From Diplonema papillatum (Eukaryota; Euglenozoa; Diplonemea; Diplonemida; Diplonemidae): a DNA stretch of 64,000 bases. The stretch covers positions 186,001 through 250,000 of the forward strand of contig JAPJBO010000200.1 in the NCBI GenBank assembly GCA_030068145.1, given 5' to 3'. The notes under the pieces were generated by a model. It worked only from the letters and a program-made list of their open reading frames with translations, ran no database searches and was not told where the DNA came from. The position numbers and the translations under genes were made by a program. Positions within the stretch are counted from its first letter, which is position 1. The number at the start of each line of letters is the position of its first letter. Below are positions 53,887-64,000 of this stretch, piece by piece.

Positions 53887-54093
53887 GGCGGACTCCCCCA
53901 CCGGTTGGTGAGTGAAAAGTGCGGCAGTTCCGCAAAATCAGCACGAATTCGCCGGATTTAGCGCCAAAATGCGGGAGTGCCGCTCCTGCGTTGCGGGTGT
54001 AAATGCATGGCGTGCCACTCCCGCGGTGTAAAATGCAAAATAAATTGAAAAAAAAACGACTGCACACTCCCGCATCCGGTGGGGGAATCCGCC
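53887..54093. repeat. 207-bp inverted-repeat element, family E
   Basis: Termini GGCGGACTCCCCCACCGG (53887-53904) and, on the minus strand, GGCGGATTCCCCCACCGG (54076-54093) differ at one base; weaker pairing continues ~15 bp inward. The interior has further short inverted motifs (GCGGGAGTG / CACTCCCGC). No coding capacity. TACAAC lies near both flanks, but no exact target duplication abuts the ends. Confidence 0.7.
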
Positions 54094-56527
54094 GCGTATA
54101 CAACGTCCGGTCTACCCAGATTAACGGGGTAGTGTAGGTAGTGTACAGCGACTGGAGAAGATGCGAGTCACCGAGTTGCCCATCGCCAACAAAAGGGGCC
54201 ACTTGGGGTATCTTCTTCTTCTGAGAGCATCTTATTGTTGCCTTGCCTGCATCGTCAGCCTTGAGTGTTCAGTATTGTGTTCGACCGACAAGCTTCGTTA
54301 CGCCAGTCTGCCTGATTATGGTGTGATCAGTTTCAGGTTCAAGCTGTCATGAGCACACCCGATTCTCGGTCATTTCGCTTCTACATCAATCACCCGAGAA
54401 ACGCCATCGACATCCAGAAAGTTGCCCTGACGCATCTGGTCTTGGACAGCTCTGCAGGAGCGGCTTGCGATTATGAGACGCTTGCAATTGTGGGGCTGTA
54501 TCCGCGTTGCGCTCTTTGATGAGTTGCAAGAGCCCTCTCTTCTCAGTACATGACGATGACGCTCGTCTTTGTCGATTACTTCGTCGGTGGAACGAACACC
54601 GTTTGTTTCACAATCCAATCTTCCTGGTACAGATGCTGTTCTTGGAGTTTGAAAGTCTGAGGACGGCACTCACAGCGCAACCAAAGAGGGTTGAAGACAT
54701 CGGCAATGACATGCGCTCGGGGTACTAGGGGTGCCAGGGGAAAAAGCGACATCCCTTTCAGGGTTTGCTGACGTGTGTGCTGGTTCTGTTCCCGGTTCTT
54801 ATCGGTTCATGGACAGGGTGTAGCCACACCATTAATAAACCATGTTTCTTTATGACGTCGTCGTCGCCTGCCATTGTGTCGTCGAGATCGAGTACTAGGG
54901 AGTTAGCAGCTAGGTCTCCTTGCGAATCTACTGAGTTCAAGAGCGAGGCATGCTCGTTTTTCGCTTTAGTTCAGCATTCAAAGCAGTGAAGCGCCATGAA
55001 GGCAGGTAAGCACTCATCAATCAGCAGTCCAACACAAAACGGCTGAAACCCGTACGACCCGAGCTCTTGGAGGAACTCACACGTTTCTGACACCATTTGC
55101 GCACTTAACCATGGTTAAGAAGACGACTGAAAGCACAGACACAAAGATAGCTCAAAGCATTTGCAAAATAACACGAAAAGCCTCTAGGCAGAGACCCGTT
55201 TTCACATTTCTTTGTCGAGCGGCCTTTCTATCTACTCGTGGATACTCATTCGACGTGCTGTTTTCCGACGCCGATCCCAACTGCACACATTCCAACGACA
55301 TGTAGTCGTGTCAACGATAGACGGACGCAGTCGTTTGGACATTTCGTTAAGAAAACTTTTTGGGATGCCCAGTGCACACCAACGGAGAGGGCGAACCCGC
55401 TTCTTTGGGTGTATTCTGCGCTGTGTGCGCTCCTGTCTCGCCGCATTTATTGTGGTCCCTTTTCGCACACACCTCCCCCCTTTTTTTCCGCTTTGATTCT
55501 TTTGTTTTCGAAGGGAAGCTTGCGGTTTCTCTTCTGCTCGCACTTGCTGGAACCGCGCCCATTTTGCTCTTCTTACGTTCACGGATTAGCTGACCAGAAC
55601 TCTTGAGGGTTGTCCCTAAAGGGGTCAACGCACGAGGTATTAAATCCATCGCCCGTCTTTCACGTTGAAGGCGACTATGCTTTCCGCACGTTCTTTTGAG
55701 CTACTGCTTTGCGTTTGTTTTTACATAAGCGACATCCCAAGTGGTTGAAGAGACGAGGTCATGCTCGACGAGAACATGCACTTGCAGGGTGCTGCGTGCA
55801 ATGTCAGCAGCCATTTTTGATTCTTGAGCGATCTTGCCAAGATAACTGAGTTCTTGGCGTGCTACGAAACACAGAGTCTTGCTGGAAACTGATAGGAGAC
55901 AGCTGACGTGTTCTCCAAGACCCGAACACCAGTCTTTCGAGAGGCAGTTTTTCTTGAAGGCCGGGAACCTCTCGCCGTACAAACGAAGAAGCTGCGGAAA
56001 GGTCAGCGCACTGCGGCTTTAACTTTTCATTTGAATGACACCTCAACACAAAACAAGTTGTAGACAACTAACAAGTAAAAGAATAAAACAAAACTACGCA
56101 TTTCTTTCCATAAAACGAAGCGACGCAGGAGCGAACAACCACCTTACCGTCACGGTGGCTGACACTCAACCTTGCTCGCTCGCACGGAAGCACACTTCAT
56201 CCAAGAACCCCCCACAGCGATTTACATTCGTTCACCCATACACATTTCAAACGACACCGTTTTCCTCTACAACAAAGAAAGCGCAAAAGAAGTAAAAATA
56301 CAAACCAAAGAAGTCTCAAACAAAAAGACACAAAAAAGCGTACCAACAAGAAGAGAACCACCGAACAAAAACCGGAGACCCTAAAACACCGAACCTCTAA
56401 ACCACAATAAACGCTAAAAAAGAGTCAAAAACCAGCGTACCAACAGCAGACTCCCAAATCTAAAGTTTCGAAAAAAGAAAACAAGCAAGAAAAAGACCTC
56501 GCGACGTCTTGCACTTCGTTCCCAGCA
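54094..56527. other. spacer upstream of the MIF4G gene
   Basis: No supported gene on either strand. The last ~350 bases are A-rich (AAGAAG, CAAAC runs) and lack ATG-rich decoys close to the start codon, consistent with promoter and leader. Confidence 0.4.
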
Positions 56528-58477
56528 ATGTACACCCACAATGTGTACCAGGTTTCGACCGGGTTCTCGACGGAGCCCAGCCCATACCCGACCCAGCAGG
56601 CGTTGCCGACACCGATGGAAGGGACGGTTCACACGCCATACGCGTGCACCGCAATGCCGCACTGCGGCCAACCCTTCGTCAACGAGCCCTGCCACGTGAA
56701 CCAGCTGCAGAGCTTCGCAGAAAGTCATTCGAAGAACGTGTGCGTCTCGGGTGCGCAGCCGCAGCACTACCCCATGGCCCCCTGCGTGCCAACCAGTCGC
56801 ATTCCTCAGGGTGCGCACCCTCAGCCCGACTGGTCTGGTGCTTGCTATCCCGGAATTGTGTCTACGCCTGTTGCTGCACCGTGGGCATTTGGTGCTGCAG
56901 GCCAGCAACCGATGGTGATGGTGCAGCCTGCTGAGCAGTGCGTGCAGTACGACACGTATTCGTCCCCGGCGCACGAGCCTCATCAGCGCAGTTCGAGCAT
57001 TCCTCTCTGCTCTGAGGCTTCTTCTACCAGCGGGTTTATGAACACAACGTCTGGATTCCCGTCAACCGATCAATCCCTGCCACCGAGCCCCCAGGGCATG
57101 CAAGTCCTGGGTCCGGTGGAGGTCGCCGGTGGCGTAGACCTTGCGATGTGGACACACAAGGGCGAGATGCCGCAACCGACGCTCCCTTTCATGCCGGAAA
57201 CCCGTGACACGTTTGGAGGCATCGCGGTGCCGAAGCTCGACAACAAGCGCCGCCCGCACATCAAAAACAACAAGTGCACGTTGTGCAAACGTCTGGTGCA
57301 GCCAGGCGTTATGCAGTGCTCGTGCCAAAAGGTAAAGAAGGCCGCAACGTCGGTGAGCTCCTTGTCGGAGGATGCGATGCTGATGTCGCGCAGCCCATCC
57401 AGCACGCATCTGTCGGCTGAGCCGTGCTCGTCGTTCGCGCTGCCGCCCACGATAGACTCGCCAAACTGGATCACGGCACCGCAAGAGGCCTTCTGCGCGT
57501 CGCCGGCGAATCACGCATTGCGCCGTGCCAACGTTCCAACCGCTTTTGATGTTACCCGCTTGTCGCCGCAATTCACGTGCAGCAACACGATGTGCACTGC
57601 ATCCACTGCCTCCGCTGAGCTCGACAACTCGTGCAAAGCCTCGCCGCCTTCGCCACAGCTCGACGGAACCGTGGCGTCAGGCAAGACGACACCACTTTCA
57701 ACGCCCGGTACCCCCCCGTCATGCGCCAGCAGTGACAGCTCTGTTCGTCGAGTCAGAAGGGTGCTCAACAAAGTCTCACTCGAAAAGCTCGACATCTGTG
57801 CTGCTGACCTCTCCGCGGTTGTCATTGAGTCTCTGAAGGAAGGCCGCAGCGATGTCGCAGACTGCGTGTATCACGAGACTTTCCTGTCACGAGGTTACGC
57901 TCATGTTTTTGCGGAGTTGTACTACAAAGTGTGCAAAGCCGAAGCAAGCGACCTGAAGGCGTCGCGCTTCAGAGCCATTATGCTGGAACACCTCCAGAAC
58001 GATTTCAGAGTGATTGTGCCGGATGTGCTCCAGTCCCCTGACTTGGAAGCAGCCATGATGCCTGCTGCAAGCGCCTTTTCGCAGAAAGCGATCTCGGAAC
58101 TCGCTGTTGCCAGCAAAACTGCCGACGGTTCAGTCGATTGCTTCAAGACGGAGGCCGTAGCCGTCGTCAAGTTCCTGGCTGCCTTGCACAGCGTCAGCTT
58201 GGTCGGCAGCCGAACGGTTGTCGATTGCGTTGCCGACCTGTTGACGAAGGTGGAAGAGACTTTCGTCACGTCTGCAAAGACCGTCACTCCCTTTGCAAGC
58301 ATGCTCGTCGAAACGTTGGCAGCGTGTCTCGAGTCCATTGCATGGGACAAAGTATCTAGCTTTCACGATCTGTCGAAGGCGTCCAGTGATATTCAGTCTC
58401 GCGTCACAGCTCTTTCGAAGTGTTCGTGCTTTCGGCTGTCGGTCTTGCTTGAGAACGCGCTCAGCGCCATGAACTAG
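56528..58477 (+). CDS. MIF4G-domain (eIF4G-like) protein with a zinc-knuckle-like motif
   Basis: 649 residues in one exon; ATG 56528 follows an A-rich leader. Residues 1-~230 are Gln/Pro/Ser-rich and disordered. A short Cys motif (CTLCKRLVQPGVMQCSC) could bind zinc. A Ser/Pro linker follows. From ~residue 405 the sequence is helical and fits the MIF4G fold: RRVRRVLNKVSLEKLDICAA, VADCVYHETFLSRGYAHVFA, ELYYKVCK, then EAVAVVKFLAALHSVSLVGS and MLVETLAACLESIAWD. The R-x-LNK-hx-x-E-x-hD opening is the classic eIF4G signature. MIF4G domains bind eIF4A-type helicases and RNA in translation initiation or mRNA turnover. The protein lacks a visible MA3 domain and is much shorter than canonical eIF4G, so it may be a specialised translation regulator; that is inference. 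Confidence 0.82.
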   Translation: MYTHNVYQVSTGFSTEPSPYPTQQALPTPMEGTVHTPYACTAMPHCGQPFVNEPCHVNQLQSFAESHSKNVCVSGAQPQHYPMAPCVPTSRIPQGAHPQPDWSGACYPGIVSTPVAAPWAFGAAGQQPMVMVQPAEQCVQYDTYSSPAHEPHQRSSSIPLCSEASSTSGFMNTTSGFPSTDQSLPPSPQGMQVLGPVEVAGGVDLAMWTHKGEMPQPTLPFMPETRDTFGGIAVPKLDNKRRPHIKNNKCTLCKRLVQPGVMQCSCQKVKKAATSVSSLSEDAMLMSRSPSSTHLSAEPCSSFALPPTIDSPNWITAPQEAFCASPANHALRRANVPTAFDVTRLSPQFTCSNTMCTASTASAELDNSCKASPPSPQLDGTVASGKTTPLSTPGTPPSCASSDSSVRRVRRVLNKVSLEKLDICAADLSAVVIESLKEGRSDVADCVYHETFLSRGYAHVFAELYYKVCKAEASDLKASRFRAIMLEHLQNDFRVIVPDVLQSPDLEAAMMPAASAFSQKAISELAVASKTADGSVDCFKTEAVAVVKFLAALHSVSLVGSRTVVDCVADLLTKVEETFVTSAKTVTPFASMLVETLAACLESIAWDKVSSFHDLSKASSDIQSRVTALSKCSCFRLSVLLENALSAMN

Positions 58478-61400
58478 TCACGTACATGAGCGCGAACATA
58501 TTAAACAAAACCAAAAGAAGAGCGACACCATCGGAGTAAACAAAAGTAATTCACTCTAAAATGAGACGGCGAACCCTGCGGCCAACCGGTGACTTTAAAA
58601 TAGATCCGACCTTCTGAACCGTACATCCGTAGAAAAAAAATCAAAAAAACAATAGAGGATTTTGAATTCGGCAACAAAAAAAAAAAGAAAAAACGCCTAA
58701 AAGATGGTAAACCCCCCGTTACGAAGGTTCCTGCAAAAGCTCGCATCTCTTTGGCATTCTCGCCTTCCGTTCGCTTTTCCATCCACGGGCTAATCGCGTC
58801 TGCCATGTGCCGTTCACTGTTGTTATCAGTGCTGTTTGCTTCTTTCGCAGCGGTTGGGGGGCGTCCTCCTTGTTCACCCCGCACCTATGTTGCGTGCTCT
58901 TGGCCCTTTTCCCCCCCCTACCTTTGCAACTCAAGCCGCGCCCCGCTTCAACAAGTCGTTTTGCACCAGTGTTCTGACGCATGATGAGAGCAGGCCCGAA
59001 GACTACCCTGCGACCAACATAGGAAACGTTTACTCAAGAACGCAGTTGTTCCCGAGCGGCTGCTCGGCAGAAGCGTCTGATACGTGTCAAATACTTTATT
59101 TGAAATGGGGTCCGGCTCATTAGATCTTCCCGCGCGCTTGAGAGGCCAGTTGTAGCTTGCCAGCGACTGGCACTGTGGCATCTGCGCGTGGAACGACGTG
59201 CAACTGTGCGTAATCGAGAACATAAAAATCCTCGTTTTTTCTTATTTGCTTCCGAGCGCCCCTTCATCAACACATCCAGTGCATCCGCTTCTTCCATTCT
59301 GTTCTACGGCACCTGCCTGGATCCCGAAGAGTTTGACAATTGCTTTGTTTGCATGGGTCGCCACAATTCTTCACTCCGTTTCGACGACGAAGCTCCAATT
59401 CCCCTGTTGACCTACTACATACGAATGGAACAAGCGGTCGAGCAATCAATAAGGACCCATGGGAATCCAGTGCGCAGCGTCGCCCGAATGAACTGCATCT
59501 GTTTTCTATATTTGTTTCTCTTCTCCTTTTTATCACATACAAATTTGAAGAAACATGAGAGTTGCCACACAACGTTCATTTTGTTACCCGGCTTACATGA
59601 CGTTGCACCGACGCGCTCCTTTGCATTCTAGACGAGCTCTACAACTGAGTTTTGACATTTTCGAACCGAAGATGCGCATCAGGTTTCCACAAACCCAGAA
59701 TCAACATAACGGCTGTCGGTGTCTTTCAAGGCTTTGCATTGCCGACAGTGGCGGAGTTTTCCTGCTCATGCTTTTTCTTACGGTTATTAGACAGGTTTCG
59801 AAGGGAACATTTCCGGAACGGCGCTTGCAGATGAAAGGTTAAATACAGCCAACAACCGTACTACAGCAAACTGCCCCCCCAGAGAGGGTTTTATCCTATG
59901 CAGACAACAAAAATATTGCCTTATCTTGTCATCATCGTTGGTCAGTCAATGCTCGTTCGCTACTTCGTTTTATCTGCAAACCCTACCTCCGGAAACGTCG
60001 GCTTCGGATCGTTGTCTTTAACAAACATTCAACTTCCTTATTATGCGGCTCCCAAAAAAGCGAAAGGAGGGCACAGTGCTCCGAAAACTCAGCAGCGCAG
60101 GACCTTCCAAACACAAAGAAAGGCAAAGAAAAAAGCCAATTAGCTTCCGCCGTCACAGAAAACCGACCAAAAAGAATCAGCTGACTTCGGGTGGGCTAGT
60201 GAAAAGAAAGCTCACAAAAGAAGTCTGCCTTCCTTCCTCTTACTGGCCCCAAACGTAAGCAAAAGGTAATCGTTCGACGCCCTGGCGAGTCACCCGCCTC
60301 TCCGGGAACAAATGAACCAAACACACAGTCTCAAGCGAACTTTCACTCTAGAAAATAAAGGGAACGCCACTGAAAAAAGTATTGCGTCGGCTCGATGGTG
60401 CGTCAGACCGCCAAACTTCAAACAACAGCTTAACTGCTTGACAGTGGTTGACATGCGTTACTTGCATCAAACTGTATTTGACAGCATCTGCTATTAACTG
60501 CCGGTCTCAGACCACGCAGGCAACATTCTCCACCTCAAACCGAGTTGTACCCTGTCGGAAACACAACGACCACGTCGCAAGTTGAAGAACCGTGAAAGCG
60601 TTGTCGCTGGTTTAGCGTGCTGCGAAACGAGCATCCCGAGCAAGCTTTTCTCATCCCGTTTCCTCTACACCTTTCCTTTTCATTCCTCTCTTATTCTCTC
60701 TCTCTCTCTCGTGGTCTCAGGAAAAGGAACCTAGCTGCCTCTCCCTGAACCCCGAGAAAAATACTCACCAAGAAAATCAAAACATATATTGAGGAAGAAC
60801 AGTTATCACTGCTACCAACCCCGAACTTCGAGTTACCTTTCAAAAGATAGAACACAGAAAATCAAAACCTCCCCATCACCCTCCTCGTGCATCGTAAGGC
60901 GCTGCTTTCGTCCCCTATTCCTCTTGTTCCCTCATCAGTTATACCTCCACCTCCTCCCCTCGCATGCCACTTTACCCATTATGCTTGAGAATTCTAAACA
61001 GGGGTTCTGCCCGCGAGAGTCCAAAACGAAAAAGCGACAATCCCGGTTCCAACTCGAGTTGGAACCGAACCGAGGGCAGAATCCCAGTCTAGTACAAGCT
61101 TTCTCTATATCTTCGGCGCGGAACAATTTCCGGGCATCCTCCATCCCGCTTCTCTTACCATCATTCCTTCATTCAGTAATTGTTAAAAAGCGCAAATAAT
61201 TCTCCCAATATTTTTCCCATGCCTGAGCCAATTCACCCTCTACCCGATCGAATGCTGTCGAGCCTTGTAGTTGTTTGGGTGGGAATGCAAATAATCGGCG
61301 ATAATCTGCATTGCCTTGTAGGACGTAATCGAGTTTCGTACAGCGTAATCGAGCTCAGGTCGCTTTCAGGGGGTAGGGTTAATTGGCTCACATACTCTGC

Positions 61401-62784
61401 CCTGAGTTCAGGTGCACGATTTACGATTTGCATGCATTCGGCGTTGCAAAAATACGACATGCCGTCGTTATGGGAAAACGTGCCTCTCATGCGCAGCACG
61501 TGCCATTCATGATTCTGGCTTCCCAGAACGCACTGACCAGTAGGAGTTCATCATACGAGGTCTCTTGAGCGCTAAACAGTCTTGCCACGCTCCTGTCATG
61601 CTCCTGAGCTGGGGCACCGTGCCGCAAACTGGATACAAAAGAATGCTACCCATCCGTGACGGCCGACCCGGGTAACCCTCATTCTGGTTGGTTTCCCCGC
61701 ATTAACCTTTGCAATTGATTCTCAGTCCGGAAGTGCACTACGACGTCAACTGACTGAGCGAATATTGCCGGAAACACAAAAAGCGGAATAAGAAAATAAG
61801 AGAACTGTTAAACAACGATTTCAACCAGCGAGTGGCTATTCACTTCATTCTCTAACCCGTAGACACCGCATGGCTATTGAACCTCGACGACCAGGTCAGT
61901 TTGTCCTCTTTTTTTAGTGACTTTTTGTCTGTAGTTCATAAACGATTAGCATGCAAATGAACAGTTGACCTGCGTTCAAATAAGAAGAGGCAAAAGTAGC
62001 CCGCGTCACTACCCTTGGTTCTTTATTTACTTCACAACGCAAGCCCACGCATTTCTTTTGAATAGGCACCTGGCATTGTAGGATATAACCCAGCAGCTTG
62101 CGTTGTTCTTCCGCAAGATAGATCCTCTAAAGGAATCCATCGCGACAGCAAATTTCCAGCGGACTGTATACTCCTCATCCAACATTTTCCCGCTCTGCAT
62201 CTGCAACACAGAGAACTATCCCTTTCTTTTCTTCCGACCATTTCCGCTCCCTGGAGTCGAAATGGAAACGATAGTTCACGAGAATTCGCAGTTAAAAAAA
62301 GGTGGAAAAAGGAACTAACAAACAACTTCCGCACCACAAGCAATTTGCCGCTAGTCAGATGTCAGTCGACAAGGCCGTCGACTGGTCCCCCAACCGGTGG
62401 TTGTTGCCCCGAGGAGTCTGCCTTGACTGCGGTTGTAAAAAATAGTGAGTTTTTGCCAGTTCAAAAGATATCAAAGGAAGGACAGCCGGCGTAGGTTCTT
62501 CCCGTGATTTCAAGCTCGTGATGCTTTACAACTCTCCTTTTGCTGCGTAGCGCTAGCCCCTCCACATCGGTATCTTGGAGTGATACATCTCCCTCTCACC
62601 CAGATCTTCTAGTCGATCATCACGTTGCCAGCAGGTAACCAAACAACGGGTATTCAAGACTGCCAGACGAATAATACAAAGAAACAGTTCGCTTCGAAGG
62701 TTGACCCACCTTACACCCGTAGCTCATCTATACCCTCGCGAATCTATACCCTGTTGCATGTTGCATTCAAACAAAAAATTATTT
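58478..62784. other. long gene-poor region
   Basis: 4.3 kb with no supported gene. Seen: an A-rich stretch just after the MIF4G stop (58625-58690), a CT microsatellite (60685-60711) and a strong palindrome (61001-61085). Open frames (for example 59188-59631, 60789-61199) have no domain. Confidence 0.45.
61001..61085. repeat. 85-bp palindromic structure with 11-bp perfect core arms
   Basis: The core 61045-61066 is a perfect palindrome (GGTTCCAACTC / GAGTTGGAACC). An outer pair, GGGGTTCTGCCC (61001-61012) with GGGCAGAATCCC (61074-61085), pairs at 11 of 12 positions. Confidence 0.7.
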
Positions 62785-63041
62785 TACATAAGCGCCAGCT
62801 TGAAAGGAAATGCTCGACGATGCTGCCCGACAAAGAACAGAAGGGATCCCAAGTGCTGTAACTACCGAACCACGTGTTGAACGGACGTGAGGTCATGCGG
62901 GTCTACCCCAACACGACAAAGTCCTGAGAAACACGATGGTGTAAGCGAAGAACAAATCAGATTGTGTTTGTATTGATTTTGCCCTTACCTCTATATTTCC
63001 TCCCTTCCATTCGGAGTCGAAGCAGCAACGTCGAGTATTTT
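62785..63041 (+). repeat. family B element, copy B4
   Basis: Left TACATAAGCGCCAGCTTGAA with ATGCTCGACGATGCTGCCCG; right GAGTCGAAGCAGCAACGTCG then AGTATT. Close match to B3 with a ~35-bp internal gap (the ACACAAACACAACAGG block is missing). Confidence 0.75.
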
Positions 63042-64000
63042 TGAAGACAGAATCAAATGAGGTTCGTTGCTTTCAGACACCGGCCCTCGGGAAGATGCAA
63101 AAACTGAATGCGTTTCGGGAGCGCAAAGGTGCGTTGCTTCTCTTAAAAGCTTTCACTCTAACAATTGCTGGCCCCGTACCGATTAAGCAGTCTGGGGTTC
63201 TGCTACTTAATCGTCGAAACCCCGTAAGTAGTCAAATTTATATTTAAGTGTCTTGGTTTTCGTCGGGACTACGCAAAGTCCGCGAAAAGCTTTGTTATGG
63301 CAAAGCAGATATCGTACGACGGCAGCTGCGTGCCACCACAGCACGTCTTGACCTTCTCTGCAACGCTTCTCTTACTGTCACACAACAGCGTTCAGACAAG
63401 TGTTGTCGGGCATGACCAAAACTGCCCTCTGTAGAGAGAGGAATATTCACACACATTGTCCTTCTTTCACAAGGACGTCCCTGTTGTCCTTGACTGCCCG
63501 CTATTGCACGAAACAGAAATCCACAAATAACGCCAGAAAGATATGACTATGAAATGAGCCTACGTTTGCATGATTGCATCGTTTTCTTTCTACATAGCTC
63601 TAGTCTCATGAGGACGGAAGTGACCACTGTTCTACTTTTGGCAGTTTTTGTAAAGCGACTTGACCGAGCGGTCAAGCCTGAGTGCACTGCCCGCACTGGG
63701 GAAGAAGAAGAAGAAAAAAGGAAAAGGCCGCTCCTGGTCCAGGAACGTGACGGTCAACCACAGCTAGCAAAACTCGAGTCGGAGGCAGCAGTGCCACAAC
63801 CCCGTCCGCTCTGCCCTGCGGCTGACCGTCTCGACGAGCTTGTGTTCAGCGCGAGCGCCAAGCCCCAAGGTGCACCAAGCCTTGATGCTCTAGTTTGGGA
63901 TCGGTAGCCACTTGACCCGTAGGCCCGTGGCTCTGCAGTACCGCCGAACACCTGAAGCTTGGCTTCCGTATAGCAGGCTTTCCCTGGTACCCCGCACTGG
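63042..64000 (+). other. spacer and a possible short gene near the window end
   Basis: An open frame at 63554-63907 ends in a GC-richer, coding-like stretch (LAKLESEAAVPQPRPL, ADRLDELVFSASAKPQGAPS). It has no recognisable domain and no homologue here. It may be the terminal exon of a gene; I keep it as a weak candidate only. Confidence 0.2.

Overview
The window is nuclear DNA of a eukaryote. Evidence: coding stretches are GC-rich and mostly open, they are interrupted by GT-AG introns (donors GTGTGC, GTATGC, GTGCGG), and they sit among long non-coding tracts with dispersed inverted-repeat elements. Protein types (PPR, F-box, RING, PSI/TMEM198, MIF4G/eIF4G-like) are all eukaryotic. A unicellular alga, perhaps a red alga, is my best guess, but nothing here proves it. 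No operons, tRNA, rRNA or CRISPR were found.

Layout. 1-2366: two tandem copies of a gene fusing an NTF2/SnoaL-like domain to a CCCH-type zinc finger (first copy cut by the window edge). 3051-5306: a PPR protein with one intron that carries a small inverted-repeat element. 6408-7501: a protein with two predicted membrane segments, probably incomplete at its 3' end. 9014-11545: an 843-residue low-complexity protein with one membrane segment. 11.5-21 kb: gene-poor, with short repeats. 21000-22991 and 26428-35581: paralogous F-box genes with identical exon design (82-nt second exon, 834-nt third exon).

Between and within the F-box pair lie the two clearest mobile elements. One is a 2.0-kb element (23550-25547) with a 10-bp target duplication, Mutator-like in its features. 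The other is a 7.3-kb element (26861-34159) with CACGGTTGG termini and a 6-bp target duplication CTTATC. It sits in intron 1 of the second F-box gene and carries an 11-monomer, 164-bp satellite array.

35.7-42.9 kb is repeat-rich intergenic DNA holding several copies of a short inverted-repeat family (A/B). 42929-44941 encodes a PSI-domain, seven-membrane-segment TMEM198/DUF4203-like protein with a Tudor-like tail. 48175-48600 encodes a short coiled-coil protein. Then come a strongly self-complementary 150-bp segment, a broken RNase H-like relic (minus strand), a RING finger gene (51394-52035), an orphan terminal exon, a 207-bp inverted-repeat element, and a MIF4G-domain protein (56528-58477). 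58.5-64 kb is almost gene-free.

The genes do not form an evident pathway. The main themes are local gene duplication (two pairs) and heavy colonisation of introns and spacers by non-autonomous elements.
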